64,000 bases of DNA from Hymenobacter sp. YIM 151858-1 (GTDB lineage: Bacteria; Bacteroidota; Bacteroidia; Cytophagales; Hymenobacteraceae): contig NZ_CP110136.1 of NCBI RefSeq assembly GCF_025979705.1, forward strand, positions 310,001 through 374,000. Reading direction: 5' to 3'. Both the position numbers and the translations under genes were made by a program. Under the pieces are notes generated by a model that saw only the letters and a list, made by a program, of their open reading frames with translations, made no database searches and was not told the origin of the DNA. Shown here in pieces: positions 51,457 through 60,498 of the stretch (its first letter is position 1; every line of letters begins with the position of its first letter).

Positions 51457-53706
51457 TCAAACCCGCACCTTTTGCCGCTTCGGCTCCCGATCGAACCGCT
51501 CCAGCACCAGCGGGAAGATGATGATTTCGCCGAACAGCGCCGCCGCTACCGATACGGCCGTGAGCACGCCGAACAGCTCCACCGTTTTCAGCGAGCCGAA
51601 GCCCATTACGGCGTAGCCGGCAAACAAAATAAGGCTGGTAAGCACAATGGTGGGCCCCACGTGGGTAATGGTGCTGAGCCGGGCCTGGTGCGGCGACTGG
51701 CCCCCGAGCCGGGCCTGCCGGTAATGGTGGATGTAGTGCACCGTATCATCGACGCACAAGCCCAGCACAATGGCCCCGATGCTGGCCGTGGCCGTGTCGA
51801 GGGCAATGCCAAACCAGCCCATTACGCCAAGCAGCACCAGCACCGGAAACAGGTTGGGCACCACCGTGAGCAGCGCCAACCGAAAACTGCGCACGTACAG
51901 CCACACCAGCCCGAACACCATAAAGGCCGATAGCATTAGGCTGTTGGTTTGCGAGGTGGTTACGTACTGCACAATGCGGGCGTACAGGGGCTGGTAGCCC
52001 GCCGGCCGCACCGCGGCCACGTTGCCTAGGGTGTTGCGAGCCATGCGCAAGAGCGTGTCGGTTTTGGCGGTGAGCTGCCGCGCCGAGAGCATAGCGCCCG
52101 AAACGGTGATGCGCCCGGTTTGGCTGGGCTGGTGCATAAACTGCGCGGCCAGCTGCGGGTAATCGGCGGTTAGCTGCGCGTGCACTTTCCGCAGCAGGCT
52201 TTGGCTGCGGAGCGCCGCGCGGCCTTTGCCCGGAAAGCGCGTTTCCAGTCCGGCTTCGTAGAGCGACTGAAAACCGAACACGCGCCCCACGCCGGGCAAG
52301 GTACGGGCCGAATCGGCGAAGGCAGCGGCGGCCTGCACCACGGCGGCATCGGCGAGTTGGTGGCCGGGCTTGGGCTCGATTAGCAGCTCCAGGGGCATAT
52401 AAGGGCCCCAGGTTTTTTCCATGGCCTGGTGGTCGCGCACCACGGCGTGGTTCCGGGGGAAATAACCCAGGGTGTAGGTATCGGCTTGCAGCCGGGTAGC
52501 GCCGGCCGCGGCCAGCAGCACCAGGGCCACTGAGGCCGCCGCAAATACGCCTTTGCGGCCGAGAATTACCTCGTAGAGCCGCGCCAGCCCCGCGCTGGTG
52601 GTGCGCGTGGCCCTAGGTGCGGGCTTGGCGTGGGGCAGTATCAGCACACCCAGCAGGAAGGTGAATAGCAGGCACAGGGCAATACCCAGGGCCGCGAACA
52701 ACCCGAAGTTTTGCAGAATGGCCATGGGGCTGGTAACCAGCGCCAGAAATCCCGCCACCGTGGTAAGCATGGTAGCCAGGCAAGGCGAAAACGTGTTGCG
52801 CAGCGCCCGCAACGCCGACTCCTGCCGCGACATACCCGGTGCGGCCAGCAGGTTGCGCTCGTTGATGACGTGCATGGCATCCATGAAGCCCAGCAGAATC
52901 AGCACCACCGGCAGCAGCACCGTCATCAGGGTCAGCCGGTAACCTAGGGCGCCGTACACGCCCAGCGTTACGTAGGTGGCCAGCCCCACAATGCCCAGCA
53001 CGTAGAGCAGCAGCCAGCCGTTGCGGTAGAGCAAGGCAAACACGGCAAACATCAGCAGGTAGCCCAGGCCCAGAAAAAAGCCGAAATCCTGCTGCGACAG
53101 GGCATTCAGGCCGGCGTAAATCACGCCCACGCCGCCCAGGTAAGCATGCTCGCGGGGCATGTGGGCGTACACCGTGCGCTGCACGGCGGCCACAATGTCG
53201 CCGCGCTGCGCATCGAAGTCGGGCAGCTGGCGCATGTGCACCAGCAAGCGCGCCGTGCGGTAATCGGGGCTGAAAAGCTGCTCGCGCAGTACCGCGTGGT
53301 TGGCCAGCAGCTGCCGCACGTCGGCGGGCTGGGTGTGGGTCCCGAGCAAGGGTTGGGCGCTGCCACCTAGGGCTGCCCGCGTGGGCACCACGGCATTGCC
53401 GGGCCCGATTACGCCCGCCACCGCCGGCAGGCGCTCCAGCGCCTGGCTAAGCCGCCGGAAGCGCCGGAAGTACGCGGGCGTCAGCACCGACTGCTCGCCG
53501 TGCACCACCACAATGATTACTTCGTCGTTGCCGAAGCGCTGCTGAAAGTCGCGGTAAGCCTGCAGGCTCGCGTCGCCTTCCAGAAACCAGGCCTTCAGGC
53601 TGTTATCAACCTGCACGGCCGCCCGCACGCCTGGCCACAACAACGCGCACATCACCAGCACCAACCCGAGCAGCCAAAAACGAAATTTGTGTAATCCCTC
53701 GATCAT
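51457..53706 (-). CDS. MMPL/RND-type exporter
   Basis: 749 residues from the ATG at 53706. One helix at about 9-29, then a large periplasmic domain (about 30-210), a bundle of five helices (about 210-365), a second extracytoplasmic domain (about 395-570) and five more helices to the C-terminus. GLCVDDTVHYIHHYRQAR (about 651-668) and LILLGFMDAMHVINERN (about 273-289) carry the conserved intramembrane Asp residues of proton-coupled MMPL pumps. Such pumps move lipids, hopanoids or polyketide-like products. Divergent from the UbiA-like gene (40-bp gap), which suggests shared regulation. Confidence 0.9.
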   Translation of the reverse strand: MIEGLHKFRFWLLGLVLVMCALLWPGVRAAVQVDNSLKAWFLEGDASLQAYRDFQQRFGNDEVIIVVVHGEQSVLTPAYFRRFRRLSQALERLPAVAGVIGPGNAVVPTRAALGGSAQPLLGTHTQPADVRQLLANHAVLREQLFSPDYRTARLLVHMRQLPDFDAQRGDIVAAVQRTVYAHMPREHAYLGGVGVIYAGLNALSQQDFGFFLGLGYLLMFAVFALLYRNGWLLLYVLGIVGLATYVTLGVYGALGYRLTLMTVLLPVVLILLGFMDAMHVINERNLLAAPGMSRQESALRALRNTFSPCLATMLTTVAGFLALVTSPMAILQNFGLFAALGIALCLLFTFLLGVLILPHAKPAPRATRTTSAGLARLYEVILGRKGVFAAASVALVLLAAAGATRLQADTYTLGYFPRNHAVVRDHQAMEKTWGPYMPLELLIEPKPGHQLADAAVVQAAAAFADSARTLPGVGRVFGFQSLYEAGLETRFPGKGRAALRSQSLLRKVHAQLTADYPQLAAQFMHQPSQTGRITVSGAMLSARQLTAKTDTLLRMARNTLGNVAAVRPAGYQPLYARIVQYVTTSQTNSLMLSAFMVFGLVWLYVRSFRLALLTVVPNLFPVLVLLGVMGWFGIALDTATASIGAIVLGLCVDDTVHYIHHYRQARLGGQSPHQARLSTITHVGPTIVLTSLILFAGYAVMGFGSLKTVELFGVLTAVSVAAALFGEIIIFPLVLERFDREPKRQKVRV

Positions 53707-53746
53707 GTGGGTGCGATAGGGCGGCCGTGGGTGTAATTTGCTTGCC

Positions 53747-54646
53747 ATGAATTGGCGCCACTTTCCTGCTTACCTGCACGAGCGTTTTCCGCTCGTCAAC
53801 ATGGCTTTGTTTGCCATCTTGTTTCTCACGGTGTTGGCCGTGGCGCAGGCCACGCAACCCGCAAAACCGGCAGGGTTCGGCCCGCAGGAAGCCGTGGGCA
53901 TTCTGGCTACAATATCCTTCTTTTTCCGGCTCCGGGTATTCGACGAAATCAAAGATTACGCCTCCGATCTGGCGCACTTTCCGCACCGTGTGCTGCAGTC
54001 GGGCCGCGTTAGCCTAGGTCAGCTGAAGCGCGTGGCCTGGGCAGGGCTGGTGCTGGAGGCGGCGTGGTCGGCGTGGGTGGGCTGGGGCACGCTGCTGGCC
54101 TGGGCGCTGGTGGTGGGCTACAGCCTGCTGATGCGCTACGAGTTTGGCGTGCGCGAGTGGCTGCGGGCCCGGCTGGTGCTCTACGCCTTCACGCACCTGC
54201 TCATCATGCCGCTGATTATCGGGTGGGTGTGGTCGGCCTACGCCGCGCGGCCGCTGCTCTCGGTGCCGTTGCTGCTGCTGGCGCTGCTCAGCCTGCTCGG
54301 AGGCTTGTCGTTCGAAATTGCCCGCAAAATCAAAACGCCCGAAGCCGAGCGCGCCGGCGTCGATTCGTACTCGCGCACGCTGGGCTACGCGGGGGCCATC
54401 GTGGCCGTGCTGGTGGTGCTGCTGGCCGGGGTGCTGGTGCAGGGCTACTTGCTGAATTTGCTGGCCACGCGCCTGTGGCCCTTTGCCCTGATGGGCGTGC
54501 TGTACCTGGTAACGGTAGGCACCTACCTGGGCAGCTTGGCCAAGCCGCGCACCAAAACCCTGAAAGTGGCCGAGCTGCTGGTGTCGCTGTTCATGCTCAC
54601 GAGCTACGTGTCGATTATCGTCGAAATTGCCGGCCGGCTCTGGTAA
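53747..54646 (+). CDS. UbiA-family prenyltransferase-like membrane protein
   Basis: 299 residues from the ATG at 53747. About eight helices. RLRVFDEIKDYASDL (about 63-77) matches the first Asp-rich NDxxDxxxD motif of UbiA; SFEIARKIKTPEAERAGVDSY (about 186-206) fits the second DxxxD-like loop, though here Glu replaces the first Asp. Could transfer a prenyl or decaprenyl-phosphate-linked group. The product is unknown. It is divergent from an MMPL exporter and upstream of a Rph-like gene, with a repeat-filled gap of 376 bp. Confidence 0.8.
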   Translation: MNWRHFPAYLHERFPLVNMALFAILFLTVLAVAQATQPAKPAGFGPQEAVGILATISFFFRLRVFDEIKDYASDLAHFPHRVLQSGRVSLGQLKRVAWAGLVLEAAWSAWVGWGTLLAWALVVGYSLLMRYEFGVREWLRARLVLYAFTHLLIMPLIIGWVWSAYAARPLLSVPLLLLALLSLLGGLSFEIARKIKTPEAERAGVDSYSRTLGYAGAIVAVLVVLLAGVLVQGYLLNLLATRLWPFALMGVLYLVTVGTYLGSLAKPRTKTLKVAELLVSLFMLTSYVSIIVEIAGRLW

Positions 54647-55022
54647 GTTGGACGTGTGTCTGAAAATATTGAACGTCATGCTGCGCTTGTCGAACCGAAG
54701 GTCGGCGTAGCCAAGCATCTCTACCGCTTCGTTTGCAACCGTCACGGAATGTCATGTCGAGCTTGCCGAGACATCTCGCTTGCTGACGCCGGGTACTAAC
54801 CGCCCCCCTCTCTTTTGGAGAGGGGCCGGGGGTGAGGTCCAACGTGAGAAGGTCCTTCCTGCGTCAGGATGACAATACTATTCGGCGAGGTGCCTGGCTA
54901 CGCCTTCCTGCGGTTCGACGGGGCTCAGCAGGACCGACCCAAACGTAAACTCTCCGACCTTTATCCATCCGCCATTTGCCTCAGCAGCAAGCCCCGCCGC
55001 GCTGCCCTTAGCTCACTTCTGC
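54647..55022. repeat. Repeat-derived intergenic region
   Basis: A 376-bp gap without a gene. It contains CGAACCGAAGGTCGGCGTAGCCAAG (about 54691-54715), CCTCTCTTTTGGAGAGGGG (54808-54826), a half-copy of the AAGGTCCTT...GTCAGGATGAC repeat (54849-54873) and a 35-base copy of the GGCTACGCC...CAGCA word (54896-54930). At least three dispersed families therefore meet here. No promoter box was seen ahead of 55023. Confidence 0.6.
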
Positions 55023-57593
55023 ATGATTCTGACCTCCGCCGAACCGCAGCCCCCACGCCACGCCGTGGGCGGCAAAGCGGCTGGTTTGTACCGTTTGCAA
55101 GCCACCGGCATGCGCGTGCCCGATTTTGTGGTGCTGCCAGCCGAGCAATTCGATGCGCTCTTCCTAGGTATCAGCACCGACGAAGCTGGCCTGCAGCGGC
55201 GCCGGGAAAAGCTCCTGCACTTTCGCCTCGGCGAGGCCGAGCGCAGCACGCTCTCGGCTCAATTGCAGCAGTGGAATTTTCCGCAGCAGCCGGTGGTGGT
55301 ACGTTCCTCAGTAGCCGATGAAGACGGCCAGCAGGCAGCCTTCGCGGGGCTGATGGACACCTTTATGAACCTCACCACGCCCGAAGAGGTGGAGCAGGCA
55401 ATTGCGCGCTGCGCCGCCAGCGCGTACTCGGAGCGGGCCGTGGCCTACCGCCGGCAAAAAGGCTTGCCGCTGGCGGCGCGCCCGGCGGTTATCGTTCAGC
55501 GGCAAATCACGCCTGCGGCCAGCGGGGTGCTGTTTTCCACCTTCCCCGAATATCCGCAGGAGCTGGCGGTGCATGCCGTGTGGGGCTTTGGCGAGGGGCT
55601 GGTGAGTGGCGCCCTCGCGCCCGACGAGTTCTACTTCAGCAAGCAAACCGGGCAGGTGCACCGGCAAACCATTGCCAGCAAGGATCAGCAGTACGTGGCG
55701 CGCCCCGCGGGTGGGCTTCTGGTGCAGGCCGTGCCGCCCCCGTTGCAGCACGAGCCCTGCCTGAGCGCCGCACACCTAGGGCAACTGTTCGGTATCGGTA
55801 CGCAGCTGGAGCAGGCCCTGGGCGGCCCGCAGGACGTGGAGTTTGTGGTGGCGGGCGAGCAGCTGTGGGTGGTGCAGGCGCGGCCCATTACGCAGCCCAT
55901 TCCGGAGGTGGTGGTGTACGACAACTCCAACATTCAGGAAAGCTACTGCGGCGTAACCACGCCGCTTACCTTCAGCTTTGCGCAGCGCGCCTACGCCACC
56001 GTGTATCGCCAAACCATGCACGCGCTGGGTTTGCCCGCGGCCCAGATTGCGGCGCAGGAGCCGGTAATAACGCAACTGCTGGGGCTGGTGAAAGGGCGTA
56101 TTTACTACAACATCAACAACTGGTACCGCGGCCTGCAGCTGCTGCCTTCGTTTCGGCAAAACAAGGCCGATATGGAGCGCATGATGGGCCTCGAAGAGCC
56201 CGTTGATTTCGTGCAGACGCAGGAGAAAACCCTGGCGGCCAAGTTGCGCATGGCCCCGCGGCTGGTGCTCAACCTCTCGCGGTTGCTGTGGGCCTTTTCG
56301 CGCCTGAACGAGGCCGTGCGGGCGTTTCACGCGCGTTTCGAGCAGCATTACCGGCGCTTCTACCGGTTGCAGCTAAGCCGGCTAAGCGCCGATGCCTTGC
56401 TGGCCGAAAAAAAGCGCCTCGACGACGAGCTGCTCGGCAACTGGAGCACGCCCATCGTCAACGATTTCTACGTGATGATGACCAACGGCCGGGCCGTGCG
56501 CCAACTGCAACAGGCCGGCGCCCCCGAGCCCGAGGCCCTGCTGCGCCGCTACCTGGCCGGCGACCAGGATCTGGCCAGCACGCAGCCCACCAAGCACATG
56601 CTGGCCCTGGCCGAGCAGGTGCGGCCCAATGCCGCGCTGCGCCAGCTCATTTTGGCGCAGCGCAGCGATTTGCCCGCCCAGGTGCAGCAGCTAGCGCCCG
56701 CGTTTGCCGAGCAGGTAGCCGAGTTCATCAGCCGCTACGGCGACCGTACGGTGGGCGAGCTGAAGCTGGAAACCCAAACCATGCGCACCAACCCGCAGAT
56801 ATTCTACCAATACCTGCGCAACTACCTTACCGCCGAGGCGCCGGCCACCCTAGGTACCCACGGCAGCCAGCAGGTGCTCGGCCAGGCCCAGGCCGAAGTA
56901 GAGGCTTTGCTGCAGGGCAAATCGTGGGTGCTGCAGCGGCAGGTGCGCCGGCAGCTGCGGCAGCTGCAGCAAGCCATCCGGCACCGCGAGTCGCTGCGGC
57001 TGGAGCGCACACGGCTGTTTGGCATGTACCGGGCCTTGTACCTGGCCATAGGCGTAAAGCTTGCCGCTGCGGGCCTGCTGCAAGAGCCCCGACAGATTTT
57101 TTACCTCACCGAAGACGAGGCCACCTCTACGCTAAAGGATGGCTTTCTGGCTGATTTGCCGGCTACCTTGGCCACGCGGCAGCAGGAGTTCAGCGCGTAC
57201 CAGCGCGCCGATGTGCCTGCCCGCGTGGTTGTACCCTCGCCGCCGCTCACGCCGGCCGAGCACGACGAAACCAGCGAGGCTGCCATGCGCGGCACGGGCT
57301 GCTACCCCGGCCAGGCAAGCGGCGAGGTGCTGGTTATCACCTCGCCCGAAGACAACCTAGGCGTGGCCGGAAAAATCGTGTGTGCGCTGCGCACCGACCC
57401 CGGTTGGGCGGCCCTGTTTCCGGCCTGCCGCGCCGTCATCATCGAAAAAGGGTCGTCGTTGTCGCACTCGGTTATTCTGCTGCGCGAGCTGGGCATTCCT
57501 ACCATCATCAACGTGCCGGGCATCACCAAGCGCCTGCGCAGCGGCCAGTTCGTACGCCTCGATGGCGCCACGGGCGAAATAGAACTGATGTAG
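55023..57593 (+). CDS. PEP-synthase-like / rifampicin-phosphotransferase-like enzyme
   Basis: 856 residues, close to the 867 of Listeria Rph. An ATP-grasp PPDK N-terminal domain (about 1-295) contains VGGKAAGLYRL, VVVRSSVADEDGQQAAFAGL and FVVAGEQLWVVQARPITQ. A helical central domain (about 300-765) has no match to PpsA. The swivelling phosphohistidine domain at the C-terminus (about 768-856) has KGSSLSHSVILLRELGIP, with His815 as phospho-carrier. It would use ATP to phosphorylate His, then an unknown acceptor bound by the middle domain. Self-resistance to a rifamycin-like or other aromatic product, or a biosynthetic step, are both possible. Confidence 0.82.
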   Translation: MILTSAEPQPPRHAVGGKAAGLYRLQATGMRVPDFVVLPAEQFDALFLGISTDEAGLQRRREKLLHFRLGEAERSTLSAQLQQWNFPQQPVVVRSSVADEDGQQAAFAGLMDTFMNLTTPEEVEQAIARCAASAYSERAVAYRRQKGLPLAARPAVIVQRQITPAASGVLFSTFPEYPQELAVHAVWGFGEGLVSGALAPDEFYFSKQTGQVHRQTIASKDQQYVARPAGGLLVQAVPPPLQHEPCLSAAHLGQLFGIGTQLEQALGGPQDVEFVVAGEQLWVVQARPITQPIPEVVVYDNSNIQESYCGVTTPLTFSFAQRAYATVYRQTMHALGLPAAQIAAQEPVITQLLGLVKGRIYYNINNWYRGLQLLPSFRQNKADMERMMGLEEPVDFVQTQEKTLAAKLRMAPRLVLNLSRLLWAFSRLNEAVRAFHARFEQHYRRFYRLQLSRLSADALLAEKKRLDDELLGNWSTPIVNDFYVMMTNGRAVRQLQQAGAPEPEALLRRYLAGDQDLASTQPTKHMLALAEQVRPNAALRQLILAQRSDLPAQVQQLAPAFAEQVAEFISRYGDRTVGELKLETQTMRTNPQIFYQYLRNYLTAEAPATLGTHGSQQVLGQAQAEVEALLQGKSWVLQRQVRRQLRQLQQAIRHRESLRLERTRLFGMYRALYLAIGVKLAAAGLLQEPRQIFYLTEDEATSTLKDGFLADLPATLATRQQEFSAYQRADVPARVVVPSPPLTPAEHDETSEAAMRGTGCYPGQASGEVLVITSPEDNLGVAGKIVCALRTDPGWAALFPACRAVIIEKGSSLSHSVILLRELGIPTIINVPGITKRLRSGQFVRLDGATGEIELM

Positions 57594-57646
57594 CCCTGAG
57601 CAGTGCTCGGTGCAGGCGGGGCAGGCGCCAATGCGGTAAGGGGCAA

Positions 57647-57700
57647 AGCCGCGCACACTGGCGCGGGCCACCAGGGGCCCTGGCGCGCCAGTGTGCGGCT
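57647..57700. terminator. Bidirectional terminator hairpin
   Basis: AGCCGCGCACACTGGCGCG (57647-57665) pairs with CGCGCCAGTGTGCGGCT (57684-57700) with a 2-base bulge; CCAGGGGCCCTGG in the loop forms its own stem. It lies between the convergent Rph-like and tail-fibre genes. Confidence 0.7.
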
Positions 57701-57702
57701 AC

Positions 57703-58914
57703 TTAGTCGTGGGCGTTCTTTAGGGCTTGCAGCTGCTGCCCCAGGGCCTCAATCTGCGCTTGCTGCTCTTTCATGGCTTCCACCAGCACGGCGGTCAGGC
57801 GCCCGTAGTCAAGGCTTTGGTGGCCACGCGCATCGGTGCACACCAGCTCGGGGTAGTGCTCGGCTACCTCCTGCGCTACCAAGCCCACCTGTGGGTCGGT
57901 GGCAAACCGCTGAGCCGGAAACTCCTTGGCGCGCCACCGGAAGCGTACGCCCTGCAGCGCCAGCACCTTGCCCAAGGCATTTTGCAGGGGCTGCACATCG
58001 GTTTTGAATTGCGCATCCGAGAGCTGGGTGATAGCGCCGCTGGCCAGTACGTCGCCGATTACGTGCAGCGTAGCCTGGGGCGCGGGCGTGCCAATGCCCA
58101 CCCGCACGGCATGGGGCCCCGTGCCACCTAGCACCAAACTGTTGCTTTGGCTAACCTTTGCGCGGAAGCCAATGGCGCCCGCGTTTTGCAGGTTGCCCTC
58201 GCTGGGGCCTGCCCAAAAGCCAAGGGCTATGTTTTTGCTGCCGCTGGTATTGGATGCGCCGCTGGCCGCCCCCACAAAGGTGTTGTGCTCACCCGTCGAT
58301 TCGATGCCGCTGGCCGCGCCCAGGTAAGTGTTGTCGTTGCTGCTGGTGTTCTTGATGCCGCTGTTGGCGCCTGCAAACGTGTTGTTTTTGCCGTCGGTGT
58401 TGGCTTGGCCACAAGCCGAGCCGGTAAAGGTATTGGAGCTGCCGGTGGTGTTGGCCTTCCCGCTATTGCGCCCGCAAAACGTGTTGCTGATGCCGGTAGT
58501 GTTGGCCGTTCCGCTTGCGCCTCCCACAAAGGTGTTGTCGAGGCCCGAGGTGTTGCTCCGGCCGCTGTGCGTGCCCACAAAGGTGTTGCCGCTGCCTGTG
58601 GTATCGGCCGTGGCGGGGCCGCTCCGATACCCCAAATACACATTCCGGTTGTTGTGCTGGCCCAGGTTCAGCCCACCTTGGGCCGTTACGCCCACGCCTA
58701 TAACGCCGGCGGCAAGTTCGTGTCCGCTGCCCGTAACGGCCGATCTGCCAATGTTCAGGGTCGGGTCGGCGAGCGGGGCCTCGGCCGCGTTGGCACGCCG
58801 CTTTTTCCGGCCGTTGGCTCGGCCGTTTTTGCTGTTTGACTTCAGCCACAAAGCGGCCAGGGCAGAGCTAGCCAAAAGGGGTAGGGCATAAGCCCAGGGT
58901 GCCGTGCTTCGCAT
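57703..58914 (-). CDS. Tail-fibre-domain protein with S74 intramolecular chaperone and repeat region
   Basis: 403 residues from the ATG at 58914. One N-terminal helix (about 5-24), a basic stretch, then about nine repeats of 16-17 residues of the form GxxNTFxGxxSGxxNTT (about 115-265). A linker with LHVIGDVLASGAI precedes a C-terminal S74 domain: LSDAQFKTDVQPLQNALGKV (about 305-324) where autocleavage normally occurs before the Ser, then RFATDPQVGLVAQEVAEHYP, ending in a coiled coil (EAMKEQQAQIEALGQQL). Such proteins form trimeric surface fibres. Despite the name there is no phage gene nearby. Confidence 0.82.
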   Translation of the reverse strand: MRSTAPWAYALPLLASSALAALWLKSNSKNGRANGRKKRRANAAEAPLADPTLNIGRSAVTGSGHELAAGVIGVGVTAQGGLNLGQHNNRNVYLGYRSGPATADTTGSGNTFVGTHSGRSNTSGLDNTFVGGASGTANTTGISNTFCGRNSGKANTTGSSNTFTGSACGQANTDGKNNTFAGANSGIKNTSSNDNTYLGAASGIESTGEHNTFVGAASGASNTSGSKNIALGFWAGPSEGNLQNAGAIGFRAKVSQSNSLVLGGTGPHAVRVGIGTPAPQATLHVIGDVLASGAITQLSDAQFKTDVQPLQNALGKVLALQGVRFRWRAKEFPAQRFATDPQVGLVAQEVAEHYPELVCTDARGHQSLDYGRLTAVLVEAMKEQQAQIEALGQQLQALKNAHD

Positions 58915-59134
58915 AGGATTGAGGGATAACGTGAATACTGCGTGCAAATCGGCGGTAATGAATGTGTATTTTTTCGTGCTGTCAATATGATTATTTCGGT
59001 TTGGTGTGCCTCCGCGGAAAATGATCCGGGCGGGCAGGGGCGTGGCATGGTTAGCACCCCAACAGCTGCCCGGTTCCGTATTGGCGCGTGCCGCGCCAGC
59101 GCCGAGTGCTGCTCAGCGCTACCTTGCATCCACC

Positions 59135-60205
59135 ATGCCTCAGCTACTCCGCATACCTTACCAAGGCCAACTGCCCGACTGGTTCTGGCAGGTGCCGGCG
59201 CGCGTTTACCACCACCAGCCTTTTCGGCCCGACGAGAACCCCGCCGTAACCGAGCAGCTTTTTGCGCACGAGGCCACGCGCAACGGCATTGTGCTTTTCG
59301 GCCACCACGACGCCACGCTGCGCCTGGCCGGCATCTTTCCCGAGAACAGCCCCGATGCCTACTTTGGCTTTTGGGAAACGCTGCATGATACTGCCGCCAA
59401 CGAAGTCGCCTTTGCCGCCTTGGCCGAGGAGGCCCGCCAACGTGGTTACAGCCGCCTGGTGGGCCCGCTTAACTTCAGCACTTACCACGCCTACCGCCTG
59501 CGCCTGGGCGAGCCGCCCTCGTGGGGGCATTTCGATCGGGAACCCCTGAACCCTACCTACTACTCCGAGCTTCTCGCCCGCCTAGGTTTTCAGCCGATCA
59601 GCACCTTCGAGAGCCGACTGATTCGGCCTGAAACCGTGCCCGCGGTGTTTGCCGACAAGGACATGCTGCTGCGGGAACTGGGCAAAATTCCGTACGACTT
59701 CATTCCGCTCACGCCCGAAACCTGGGAGCAGCACGAGCACGCTATTTACGAGCTGGTACAAGCCATTTTCGGTGCCAACCCGGCTTATCGGCCCGTGTCG
59801 TTCGAGCAATTCCGGCTGCTTTACAACCGCCGTTATGCCGAGCGCCTGTGTCCGTGCACCTCGGTGCTGTTTCGCGACCAGGCCAACGGGCATTTGGCGG
59901 CGCTGAGCTTTTGCCACCCCAACTACCAGGCGCTGCAACTGCCTGCCACCGAACACCCCGTGTTCGAACGCGACTTTGCCAAGCTGCCCCGCAAAGTGCT
60001 GCTGGCCAAAACCGTAGGCGTGCACCCCGACTACCGCCAACGCGGGCTGATGTCGTACATGGGAGCCTACGGCATGGTGCACTTCCGCGAGCGGTACGAG
60101 GAAGTAATCTTCTGCCTGATGCGCACCGGCAATTACTCCCTGCACTTTACCGATGGCCTCGATTACGAGGTGGCGCAGTACGCGCTGTTTGGGAAAGAGC
60201 TGTAG
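59135..60205 (+). CDS. GNAT-fold N-acyltransferase-like protein
   Basis: 356 residues from the ATG at 59135; the in-frame upstream ATG adds 43 low-complexity residues. Two GNAT-like halves: an N-terminal domain with ARQRGYSRLVGPLNFSTYHAYRL, and a C-terminal domain with TVGVHPDYRQRGLMSYMGAYGM (about 295-316), the acetyl-CoA pyrophosphate loop as HPDYRQRGL. No Cys or His catalytic residue can be singled out. Substrate is unknown. It lies on the opposite strand to the adjacent AMP-ligase/DUF3419/kinase operon, with the two convergent across a repeat. Confidence 0.75.
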   Translation: MPQLLRIPYQGQLPDWFWQVPARVYHHQPFRPDENPAVTEQLFAHEATRNGIVLFGHHDATLRLAGIFPENSPDAYFGFWETLHDTAANEVAFAALAEEARQRGYSRLVGPLNFSTYHAYRLRLGEPPSWGHFDREPLNPTYYSELLARLGFQPISTFESRLIRPETVPAVFADKDMLLRELGKIPYDFIPLTPETWEQHEHAIYELVQAIFGANPAYRPVSFEQFRLLYNRRYAERLCPCTSVLFRDQANGHLAALSFCHPNYQALQLPATEHPVFERDFAKLPRKVLLAKTVGVHPDYRQRGLMSYMGAYGMVHFRERYEEVIFCLMRTGNYSLHFTDGLDYEVAQYALFGKEL

Positions 60206-60368
60206 CGTGGGCTTTAGCCCGCGTATGCTAGCACGAGCGGCATTGCTGTAGCGCGGACTTTGGCTACGCCGACCTTCGGTTGTAGTCCGCGTCCTCGGAT
60301 AGTAATTTCTCATTGTGTAGATGATTGGGAATACTATCCGGAGACGCGGACTACAAAGTCCGCGCTAC
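60202..60368. repeat. Inverted-repeat cluster of the GTAGCGTGGGCT family
   Basis: GTAGCGTGGGCTTTAGCCC (60202-60220) begins the element. A second unit has ends GTAGCGCGGACTTTG/CAAAGTCCGCGCTAC (60248-60262 and 60354-60368) and an inner pair GTAGTCCGCGTCCTCGGATAGTA/ATACTATCCGGAGACGCGGACT. It lies between the convergent GNAT and kinase genes, in a 293-bp gap that contains no gene. GATGCTTCGGCAAGCTCAGC at 60391-60410 recalls the GTCATCCTGAGC family. Confidence 0.75.
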
Positions 60369-60498
60369 TGCCGCGCAACAAAGAGGAAGAGATGCTTCGG
60401 CAAGCTCAGCATGACGCCCTAGGTAAACAACGATGGGTCAACCACCCCCAACCCACGCCGCTCCATTCGCGGAATTCATCTGAGGAGGGGAGCTAGCT

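Noticed and set aside
53734-53741. GTAATTTG as a promoter for the UbiA-like gene
   Set aside because: It is close to the start but one base short of TAnnTTTG; kept out as too weak.
57703-58914. Prophage or phage-tail locus
   Set aside because: Only a tail-fibre-domain protein with a membrane helix is present; no capsid, portal, terminase, lysis or integrase gene lies nearby.
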